64,000 nucleotides of DNA from Actinoplanes solisilvae. Its GTDB lineage: Bacteria > Actinomycetota > Actinomycetes > Mycobacteriales > Micromonosporaceae. Made by a program: the position numbers and the translations under genes. This document shows, one piece after another, positions 58,493 through 64,000 of the stretch. The DNA is taken from NCBI RefSeq assembly GCF_003999975.1, contig NZ_RJAC01000007.1:62001-126000 (forward strand), written 5' to 3'. Each line of letters starts with the position of its first letter. The first letter of the stretch is position 1. The notes under the pieces were generated by a model. It ran no database searches and was not told the origin of the DNA. It saw only the letters and a program-made list of their open reading frames with translations.

Positions 58493-59305
58493 AGCCGATC
58501 CGCTGGAGGTCGGGGCGGTCAGCGTCGCCACCTGCATCCGTTCGAGGACGGCGGCGTGCCGCAGCGCCGTCGTCAGCTCGTCCGGGTCGGCCGTGGGCTG
58601 CAGCACCAGCAGGGTGTCGGCCGCTGTGTAGGGGACAGCGCCGCCGTGCAACAACCGATCAGGATCGAAGCCCTCACACAGGATGCGCGCGCCTTCCCGG
58701 ATCTTCAGCGCCCCTTCACGAGCGGTGACCGACCACAGCCCGGGCCCGACGATCGCCATCGCCCGTGCGGGTAGCGGAACGTCACCCGGCTCGTCGCCGA
58801 GCGCCCGCGCGGTCTCCCGTACCGCCTGCGGCCCGCCGCCGCGAGCGCCCAGGTGATAGGCGAGCTGAGCGAGCACGGTCAGCGCCGTCGTGTAACTGAC
58901 CGTGTAGGTCTCGGACGCCTCGACCACCGGAGTGCGAACCGCCTCGGGCCACTCGGCGTCAGGCCCGGTCACGCCGACCAGCGGCACCTTCTCGTCGAGC
59001 AGAATCTGACGGCTGCGCCGGGCGTACGCGGTCGTGCCCGTGTGACTGATGACGACAGCGGCGTCCCCGTCGCGCAGAACACCCGCCGTGAACGCGTTCG
59101 CCGCGAAGGTCCGCGCGTCGAGGCCCGCCGCGGTGAACTCGGCCGCTCCCAGTTCGGCCGCGTGCAGGCTCGTTCCCGTGCCGATCAGCCAGACCCGTCG
59201 CGCCCCCGCCAGCCGACTCGCGGCCTCGGCGGTCAGTCCGGGATCGGCGAGGCTCTCGATGGCCTCGGGCTGTGCGGCGATCATCCGCTCGAGCTGTGCT
59301 GTCAT
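58361..59305 (-). CDS. SIS-domain sugar isomerase/deaminase (AgaS/GlmS-like)
   Basis: A 314-residue protein with two SIS domains: 'VWLIGTGTSLHAAELGAAEF', 'AAVVISHTGTTAYARR', 'VVEASETYTVSYTTALTVLA' and 'AMAIVGPGLWSVTAREGALK'. It resembles the isomerase half of GlmS and AgaS-type galactosamine-6-phosphate deaminases, so it acts on a phosphorylated (amino)sugar. It lies downstream of a MarR gene on the same strand, 3 bp away, and is convergent with the GH110-like gene, overlapping its frame by 132 bp. It could process a sugar released by the operon, but is separately transcribed. Confidence 0.87.
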   Translation of the reverse strand: MTAQLERMIAAQPEAIESLADPGLTAEAASRLAGARRVWLIGTGTSLHAAELGAAEFTAAGLDARTFAANAFTAGVLRDGDAAVVISHTGTTAYARRSRQILLDEKVPLVGVTGPDAEWPEAVRTPVVEASETYTVSYTTALTVLAQLAYHLGARGGGPQAVRETARALGDEPGDVPLPARAMAIVGPGLWSVTAREGALKIREGARILCEGFDPDRLLHGGAVPYTAADTLLVLQPTADPDELTTALRHAAVLERMQVATLTAPTSSGSALLDQIPMTVLLQRLALRFARQRGQNADVAITGAWADHDLWPTE

Positions 59306-59308
59306 CTC

Positions 59309-59812
59309 TCAGGCACCTTCCGAATCGACCAGAACGGTGAGCAGCCGAGCGAGCTGCCCGCGTTGAGTCGCGTCGAGCGGGCCGAAGACGTCATCCTGAA
59401 CCGCGGCCACCACCCTGTCGAGCTTGCGCAGCCGCCGCTTTCCGGCCGCGGTCAGGCTGACAACATTGCGGCGCCGATCGGCCGGGTCGGGTCCGCGCTC
59501 GACGAAGCCGCCGTCGGCCAGCTCGTTGAGCACCGAGACGAGGTCGCTGCTGTAGATGCGGGTGCGGTCGCTGAGCTGAGCCTGACTGGCCGCGCCGAAC
59601 TGTTCCAGCGTGGCCAGAACCGCGTAGTGCCACTTCCGGGCGTCAACGCGCGCCAACGCCTCGGTTACCAGTCGATCGGACCGCAGGGCAGCCAACGACA
59701 ACAGCCGCGTGGGCAGTCGTTGCAACCGCTCCGCGGTGCCCTCGCGAGCGGTCCTCGGTCTGGCCGGCGCGGTGCCGGCATCTTGGATCGTCGCTCCGGC
59801 CTCCTCGTTCAT
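59309..59812 (-). CDS. MarR family regulator
   Basis: A 167-residue MarR protein: 'DARKWHYAVLATLEQFGAAS', recognition helix region 'QLSDRTRIYSSDLVSVLNEL', wing 'VERGPDPADRRRNVVSLTA', and C-terminal dimer helix 'LDATQRGQLARLLTVLVD'. It forms an operon with the SIS gene (3-bp gap) and diverges from another MarR-like gene. Two near-identical palindromes lie in the intergenic region and should be its operators. The ligand could be a sugar or phenolic compound. Confidence 0.92.
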   Translation of the reverse strand: MNEEAGATIQDAGTAPARPRTAREGTAERLQRLPTRLLSLAALRSDRLVTEALARVDARKWHYAVLATLEQFGAASQAQLSDRTRIYSSDLVSVLNELADGGFVERGPDPADRRRNVVSLTAAGKRRLRKLDRVVAAVQDDVFGPLDATQRGQLARLLTVLVDSEGA

Positions 59813-59831
59813 CAGGCGACCCTATCACTTG

Positions 59832-59877
59832 CGTTAGTGGCACTAACGACTTACGGTCGGCGTTAGTCAGACTAACG
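59832..59877. promoter_or_regulatory. Two palindromic operators between divergent MarR genes
   Basis: CGTTAGTG-G-CACTAACG (59832-59848) and CGTTAGTC-A-GACTAACG (59861-59877) are perfect palindromes whose centres are 29 bp apart. The shared core TTAGTn(3)ACTAA is a MarR-type site. The spacing places them on about the same DNA face (nearly three turns). Confidence 0.85.
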
Positions 59878-59891
59878 ATTCTGGAGGCGTC

Positions 59892-60458
59892 ATGCCCGAG
59901 ATCCCCTTCGGTGCCCAGCTCATCGGGCGCACCGAGAAGGCGCTCAATGCCCTGCTCGAACGCGAGCTGTCCGGCACCGGCCTCACCGAGCCGCAGTGGG
60001 TCGCCCTCACCCTGACCGTCGGCCCTGTCGGCCCCGCCAGCTCTGTCAGCCCCGCCAGCCCCGTCAGCTCTGTCGGCCCCGCCAGCCCCGTCAGCTCTGT
60101 CGGCCCCGCCAGCTCTGTCGGCTCTGTCGGCCCTGTCAGTCCTGTCGGCCCCGTCGGCCCTGGTGCCGTGCCGGTCGGCCGGCTTGCCGCGCGGATCTCC
60201 GAGGCCCTCCGGACCGATGGGGCCACCGCGGGCCGTCTGCTGTCCGAGTTGGCCGCTAAGGGCCTGTTGCGCGAGACCGCCGCCCACGCTTTCGAGCCCA
60301 CCGAGAGCGGCCGTTCCCTGTGGCTGCGGGTCCGCTCCGCCACCGCGACCCTCACCGCGGACCTCTGGGGCGACCTCCGCGCCGAAGACCGCGACGCCGC
60401 GGCCCGAGTCCTGAACGTCGTCCTCACCCGAGCCGGAGCCGCCCTGTCCGCTCGCTAG
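59892..60458 (+). CDS. MarR-like protein with low-complexity insertion
   Basis: A 188-residue protein with MarR-type helices: 'AQLIGRTEKALNALLEREL', 'LTEPQWVALTLT', then 'DGATAGRLLSELAAKGLL' and 'TESGRSLWLRVRSATATL'. Between the first helices and the recognition part lies an insertion of about 45 residues of Ser/Pro/Val/Gly repeats ('SVGPASPVSSVGPASPVSS'), encoded by 27-bp DNA repeats. It diverges from the canonical MarR gene across two palindromes. Whether it still binds DNA is unclear; it could be a decoy or dimer partner. Confidence 0.75.
   Translation: MPEIPFGAQLIGRTEKALNALLERELSGTGLTEPQWVALTLTVGPVGPASSVSPASPVSSVGPASPVSSVGPASSVGSVGPVSPVGPVGPGAVPVGRLAARISEALRTDGATAGRLLSELAAKGLLRETAAHAFEPTESGRSLWLRVRSATATLTADLWGDLRAEDRDAAARVLNVVLTRAGAALSAR
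60050..60103 (+). repeat. Two exact adjacent 27-bp repeats inside the MarR-like gene
   Basis: 60050-60076 and 60077-60103 are identical, within a longer degenerate array (about 60020-60162). Because 27 is a multiple of 3, copy number changes keep the frame. Confidence 0.9.
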
Positions 60459-60473
60459 TCATGTTAAAAATCA

Positions 60474-60502
60474 TTGACATCGTGTCAGCTCTGTTTTACG
60501 TT
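60474..60502 (+). promoter_or_regulatory. Strong promoter with overlapping palindrome
   Basis: -35 TTGACA (60474-60479), 17-bp spacer, -10 TACGTT (60497-60502). The palindrome TGACA-TCG-TGTCA (60475-60487) overlaps the -35 and is a good candidate operator for the XRE regulator encoded in the same operon. Confidence 0.75.
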
Positions 60503-60538
60503 CGACGTGTCAAGTTTCTTGCACAGGGGGAGCGCGAC

Positions 60539-60958
60539 ATGTCCTCGGAAGAGAAGCGCGCCTGGACCTACGCCGTCGTCGGCGTCGTGATCCCGGTCGT
60601 CTACCTGGTCATCGTCCTGTCCAAGATCCAAGAAACCGACGTCGCGAACATCGCCTACGTCGGGCCCATGCTGACCGCGATCGGCGTCGGCATCGCCGCG
60701 GGCATCATCCTGGGCATCGCCGCCGCCATGGCCTCGCCCCGAGACGCCGGCCGCACCGACGAACGCGACCGCGAGATCAACCGCCGAGGCGAGCACGTCG
60801 GCTTCTACGTCATGAGCATCGCCGCGATCGTGCCCCTGGTCCTCACCATGGCGAAAGCCGAGCATTTCTGGATCGCTCACACGCTCTACCTGGCGTTCGT
60901 CCTGGCCGCGCTGGCCTCGGCGGGCGTGAAGATCGTGGCGTACCGGCGGGGTTGGTAA
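60539..60958 (+). CDS. Small integral membrane protein
   Basis: A 139-residue protein with four predicted membrane helices ('YAVVGVVIPVVYLVIVL', 'MLTAIGVGIAAGIILGIAAA', 'VGFYVMSIAAIVPLVLTMA', 'LYLAFVLAALASAGVKIVA') and a charged central loop ('GRTDERDREINRRGEH'). GGGGGAG precedes ATG 60539. It is followed 3 bp later by an XRE regulator; such pairs are common in actinobacteria. Its function is unknown; it may be a membrane stress or transport component controlled by the regulator. Confidence 0.85.
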   Translation: MSSEEKRAWTYAVVGVVIPVVYLVIVLSKIQETDVANIAYVGPMLTAIGVGIAAGIILGIAAAMASPRDAGRTDERDREINRRGEHVGFYVMSIAAIVPLVLTMAKAEHFWIAHTLYLAFVLAALASAGVKIVAYRRGW

Positions 60959-60961
60959 AAC

Positions 60962-61186
60962 GTGGGCAAACCGACCAGGGTCACCAACTCGATCCGGGCG
61001 CTGCGCTTCACGCACGGCGAGATGACCCAGGCCGAGCTGGCCGATCGCATCGGAGTGACCCGCCAGACCATCATCGCCATCGAGCAGAGCCGCTACTCGC
61101 CGTCCCTCGAGGTGGCGTTCCAGATCGCGCGGGTGTTCCGGGTGCCCCTCGACGACGTCTTCGCCTACCCGGACCCCGAGCCGTAG
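60962..61186 (+). CDS. XRE-family helix-turn-helix regulator, 74 residues
   Basis: A short regulator consisting only of a Cro/C1-type domain: 'MTQAELADRIGVTRQTIIAI' and 'QSRYSPSLEVAFQIARVF', ending 'VPLDDVFAYPDPEP'. It starts at GTG, 3 bp from the membrane protein gene, and is presumably co-transcribed. It probably binds the palindrome at 60475-60487 and represses its own operon. Confidence 0.93.
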   Translation: MGKPTRVTNSIRALRFTHGEMTQAELADRIGVTRQTIIAIEQSRYSPSLEVAFQIARVFRVPLDDVFAYPDPEP

Positions 61187-61323
61187 CCCCACCCTCCGAG
61201 AGAGAGCCGCGACGCAGCCGTCCCGCGCCCGGGGCCGGCTCCTCGTCGCCGTTCGTCTGCCCGGGGCGCCGCCGTCGCCTCAGCCCTGGCCCGATCGTGC
61301 TTCCCTGACCAGGGCGAGGCAGT

Positions 61324-61452
61324 GCGCTCGCAGCGGGGCCGCGCGCTCCCACCGGGCCGCGCGCTCGCAGTGGGGCCGCGCGCTCCCACCGGGCCGCGCG
61401 CTCCCACCGGGCCGCGCGCTCGCAGTGGGGCCGCGCGCTCGCAGCGGGCCGC
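61324..61452. repeat. Seven alternating 18/19-bp tandem repeats
   Basis: Units of type A (GCGCTCGCAGYGGGGCCGC) and type B (GCGCTCCCACCGGGCCGC) run in the order A-B-A-B-B-A-A' with no spacers. They fill much of the 311-bp non-coding gap 61187-61497. The unit ends GCCGC|GCGC could pair between copies. No gene is seen in the gap. Confidence 0.9.
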
Positions 61453-61485
61453 GCCAGCCGTCGATCCGAGTTGATCTCGCCTGAC

Positions 61486-61491
61486 TATGAT
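61486..61491 (+). promoter_or_regulatory. -10 TATGAT, candidate leaderless promoter
   Basis: TATGAT lies exactly 7 bp upstream of GTG 61498, placing transcription start at or beside the start codon. No ribosome site is present and no good -35 at 17 bp was seen, so this is tentative. Confidence 0.45.
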
Positions 61492-61497
61492 GTGGCG

Positions 61498-61920
61498 GTG
61501 ACCACGGTGGCGGCCCGCAGAAAAGTTCCGGCTCACGAGCGCTCTGCTGTGCGGTTGGTGGTTTTTCTGGAGTGGGTCTTCGCTCTGGTCTATGTCGGTT
61601 GTGTGCTGCTGGCGCTCTTCCGCGCCGCCGATATCGCCGGCCACTGGTACATCCCAGCCCAGGGCGATGCCTTCACCGAGGACGCCGACATCGCCGCCGG
61701 CCGGTGGTGGTTCCTCCTGGTAGGCATGTTCGTCTCGTCCGCCCCGATGTCGGCCGGCTTGGGCCTGTTCAGCTCGGCCATGCTGTTCCTGCTCGGCTAC
61801 GGCCGCGGCGATCGCCGACTGACCAGGGCCCTGATCCTCTCAACCCTGGCCACCACGGCCGTCCTGGCAGTCTCGCTCACCCCCGCCGCCCAATCCCTCT
61901 CAGGCTGGTTGCTCGACTGA
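61498..61920 (+). CDS. Small membrane protein, possibly leaderless
   Basis: A 140-residue protein ('VTTVAARRKVPAHERSAV') with about three membrane helices ('LVVFLEWVFALVYVGCVLLA', 'WWFLLVGMFVSSAPMSAGLG', 'ALILSTLATTAVLAVSL') and a periplasmic-looking loop ('IPAQGDAFTEDADI'). It is not recognised as a known family. The start has no ribosome site but follows a TATGAT -10 box by 7 bp. An alternative TTG at 61471 would add 9 residues. Function unknown. Confidence 0.7.
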   Translation: MTTVAARRKVPAHERSAVRLVVFLEWVFALVYVGCVLLALFRAADIAGHWYIPAQGDAFTEDADIAAGRWWFLLVGMFVSSAPMSAGLGLFSSAMLFLLGYGRGDRRLTRALILSTLATTAVLAVSLTPAAQSLSGWLLD

Positions 61921-62604
61921 CGTCCAAAACGTCTGGGCTGGACAGCTTCGGCGCGGAGGTCTGTCGTGGGCGGTCCCGAGTCGAGCTTCCGCTTCGTGCG
62001 GCAGGTTGCGGTGGCGGGGTGCCCCAGTCGGGCCGGCGTAGTGGTGCAGCATGGTGCTTGTCGCCGGCTTCCCAGCCGGGCCCGCCCCGTGGTGCCGCCT
62101 GTCGCGCTGACAAGTTCTCATGCCGAGTGACGGTTCCAGGTCGACCCGCCCCCATTCGCCGTCGTGAGGGCCGGGCGACAGGTCTCATCCCAGGAGCACA
62201 GGGGCCTCCATCCCATGATCACTCCGAGTCCGGTCGCCGCAACCGGCCGCGCCGCAGCGGCACCACAGCGGTGGGCGGCCCGGGTGAACTGCGCCGGACC
62301 GTCAAGGGCCTGGACCCCGCGGATCCGGGCCGCACGAACCGGATGCCCGCACCGAGAATCCGCGGGCAGGCCTCGACCGCGCTCAGACTTTCCGGGTCTG
62401 GTCCGAGAAGTGAGGTCGGCCCTCACCGCTAACGGCTGGAAGCCGTCCCGCGACCGGCGCCACAAGCGTTGACCAGCGCTCGGGGCCGGTTCGGCCGTAA
62501 GCGCATCTTCATGATCGGCGATTCACGCGGATGCGTGTGAACGCTCACAAAGACTGCGCATAGTACGACCCTGTCCACCCCCTTTCAAGAGCCCCAACCC
62601 AAAT
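61921..62604. other. Non-coding stretch, no confident gene
   Basis: About 680 bp without a gene I can support. A plus-strand open frame at 62164-62472 ends 'VREVRSALTANGWKPSRDRR', which has the look of a genuine C terminus, but the rest is low in secondary structure and matches nothing I know. It might be a decayed gene. The regulatory region of the cellulase gene follows. Confidence 0.5.
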
Positions 62605-62618
62605 TGGGAGCGCTCCCA
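62605..62618 (+). promoter_or_regulatory. CebR-type operator TGGGAGCGCTCCCA
   Basis: A perfect 14-bp palindrome identical to the CebR box that controls cellulose and cello-oligosaccharide use in Streptomyces. It lies 88 bp upstream of the cellulase start and 18 bp upstream of the -35. cebR itself is not in the window. Confidence 0.9.
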
Positions 62619-62636
62619 TAATTCCGTACGCATCGA

Positions 62637-62666
62637 TTGACGTCTCTTGAAACTGCCCGCTAACGT
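62637..62666 (+). promoter_or_regulatory. Promoter of the cellulase gene
   Basis: -35 TTGACG (62637-62642), 18-bp spacer, -10 TAACGT (62661-62666). The ribosome site GAGG at 62696-62699 precedes ATG 62706. Confidence 0.6.
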
Positions 62667-62705
62667 GCGCTTTCCCCAAGAGCCTCATGCGGATAGAGGA
62701 TCGTC

Positions 62706-64000
62706 ATGTCCCGCAGACCGAGACGCGCGGCCCTGGCCGCCCTCACAGCCCTGCTGACCCTGCTCGGCCTTTGGACGGCCATCGCCGCCGCCAATGCCGC
62801 CGCGGCCGGATGCAAGGTCGTCTACACGATCAGCGCCCAGTGGAACGGCGGCTTCACCGCGAACGTAGCCGTCACCAACCTCGGCGACACCGTCACAAGC
62901 TGGCGTCTCAACTGGACCTTCCCGGCCGGGCAGCGCGTAACTCAGCCCTGGAACGCCGCCGTAACCACCTCCGGAACGGCCGTCACCGCCACGAACCTCA
63001 GCTACAACGGCACGATCACCACCGGCGCCACGACAAGCTTCGGCTTCAACGGAAGTTGGACCGGCACCAACCCCGCACCCACTGATTTCGCGTTGAACGG
63101 TGTGATGTGTACCGGAAACGCAATCCCGACCACGGCGCCCCCGACCGGCGAACCTGGCAACGCCGCCGCGATCGTGGCAGCCATGCAACCCGGCTGGAAC
63201 CTGGGCAACTCGCTCGACGCGACCGGCGCCGACGAGACCTCCTGGGGCAATCCCCGCATCACCGAGGCCCTGCTCGAAGGCATCAAAGCCCAGGGTTTCA
63301 AGAGCATCCGCATCCCCGTCACCTGGGGTCAGCACCAGGCCTCTGACTACACGATCGAGTCCGCCTACCTGGCCCGGGTCAAAGAGGTGGTCGACTGGGC
63401 CCTCGCCGACGGCTTCTACGTGATGATCAACGTCCATCACGACTCCTGGCAGTGGCTCAACGCGATGCCCGGCGCCAAGAGCCGCTTCGACGCGACCTGG
63501 ACCCAGATCGCCACCACGTTCCGCAATCACGACGCCAAGCTGGTCTTCGAGAGCATCAACGAGCCCCAGTTCAGCGACGAGTCCCAGAGCGCCACCTACC
63601 TGAACCAGCTCAACACGAGTTTCCACAGCATCGTCCGCGGCAGTGGCGGCGGTAATGCGACCCGCCTTCTGGTCCTCCCGACCCTGCACACCTCGGCCGA
63701 TCAGGTTCATCTCGACAATCTCGCCACCACGATCACCGCCCTGAACGACCGCAACCTCGCCGCCACCGTTCACTACTACGGCTACTGGCCGTTCAGCGTG
63801 AACATCGCCGGCACCACCACGTTCGACGCGACCACACAGGCCGACCTGATCGGATACTTCGACCGCGCGGCAGCCACGTTCACGGCCCGCGGCATCCCCG
63901 TGATCCTCGGCGAGTGGGGCCTGCTCGGCTTCGACCGTTCCCTCGACGCCGTCGAGCAGGGCGAGAAGCTCAAGTTCTTCGAATACCTGGCCTACTACGC
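62706..64000 (+). CDS. Secreted cellulase: CBM2 plus GH5 (cut by window edge)
   Basis: The visible 431 residues begin with a signal peptide ('RRAALAALTALLTLLGLWTA'). A family 2 cellulose-binding module follows at about residues 35-135 ('GCKVVYTISAQWNGGFTANV', 'SWRLNWTFPAGQRVTQPWNA', 'FGFNGSWTGTNPAP', closing Cys in 'GVMCTGN'), then a short Thr/Pro linker. The GH5 catalytic domain has 'MQPGWNLGNSLDATG', 'VMINVHHDSWQW', the acid/base Glu in 'LVFESINEPQF' and the nucleophile Glu in 'PVILGEWGLLGF'. It should cut beta-1,4-glucan outside the cell. The CebR box upstream supports induction by cellobiose. The C terminus is outside the window. Confidence 0.94.
   Translation, partial: MSRRPRRAALAALTALLTLLGLWTAIAAANAAAAGCKVVYTISAQWNGGFTANVAVTNLGDTVTSWRLNWTFPAGQRVTQPWNAAVTTSGTAVTATNLSYNGTITTGATTSFGFNGSWTGTNPAPTDFALNGVMCTGNAIPTTAPPTGEPGNAAAIVAAMQPGWNLGNSLDATGADETSWGNPRITEALLEGIKAQGFKSIRIPVTWGQHQASDYTIESAYLARVKEVVDWALADGFYVMINVHHDSWQWLNAMPGAKSRFDATWTQIATTFRNHDAKLVFESINEPQFSDESQSATYLNQLNTSFHSIVRGSGGGNATRLLVLPTLHTSADQVHLDNLATTITALNDRNLAATVHYYGYWPFSVNIAGTTTFDATTQADLIGYFDRAAATFTARGIPVILGEWGLLGFDRSLDAVEQGEKLKFFEYLAYY

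Noticed and set aside
61324..61452. Tandem array considered as a CRISPR
   Set aside because: Units of 18-19 bp abut without unique spacers and there are no cas genes.
62164..62472. Possible 102-residue protein upstream of the cellulase
   Set aside because: Only the C-terminal end looks protein-like; Arg/Pro-rich composition, no ribosome site and no family recognised. Mentioned within the non-coding stretch instead.

Overview
The window is very GC-rich, with GTG and TTG starts, many 4-bp stop/start overlaps and abundant TetR, LuxR, SARP, ROK and MarR regulators. This points to a filamentous actinobacterium. The gene style (SARP regulators with ATPase and TPR domains, a kinase ending in a ricin-type lectin domain, a CBM2-GH5 cellulase behind a CebR-type box) suggests Micromonosporaceae such as Actinoplanes; that placement is inference from gene content. 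I found no rRNA, tRNA, CRISPR array, prophage or intact insertion sequence.

Layout. 1-3.1 kb: a minus-strand group (TetR, SnoaL-like protein, epoxide hydrolase cut by the window edge) and a secreted tannase/feruloyl esterase. 3.2-6.6 kb: a CcdA-thioredoxin fusion, an alpha/beta hydrolase, a decayed LuxR regulator and a PPOX/F420-type protein. 6.8-15.7 kb: a sugar catabolic locus with a ROK repressor, a binding protein, two permeases, two xylose-isomerase-like TIM barrels, an MDR dehydrogenase and an MGH1/GH63-like hydrolase. 15.8-26.5 kb: a large LuxR regulator, a quinone oxidoreductase pair, MFS/TetR and FAD-monooxygenase/HxlR operons, a GNAT and an acyl-CoA ligase. 26.6-34.4 kb: a Pro/Ser-rich membrane protein, a Ser/Thr kinase-RICIN fusion, a small secreted protein, a BBE-type oxidase, a ketopantoate-reductase-like protein and an aberrant GMC oxidoreductase.

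34.7-46.8 kb is a regulatory island. It holds two SARP-plus-sigma-factor pairs that look duplicated, with promoter elements kept at identical spacing upstream of both sigma genes. Between and around them lie a secreted hydrolase, an orphan LuxR-type regulator, a 63-residue exported peptide, a MarR regulator and a GNAT.

47-59.8 kb: an ABC half-transporter, then a cytoplasmic glycosidase operon (GH36 remnant, GH38, GH95, GH2, GH110), then a SIS sugar isomerase with a MarR regulator. The operon is truncated at both ends. 59.9-64 kb: a MarR-like protein with a repeat insertion, a membrane protein/XRE pair, repeats, a possible leaderless membrane gene, and a cellulase running off the edge.

The main points of interest are the duplicated SARP/sigma modules, the glycosidase operon with scars at both ends, gene remnants that abut neighbouring stop codons, and two enzymes that have lost catalytic residues. 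All functions are read from sequence motifs only; no database search was run.
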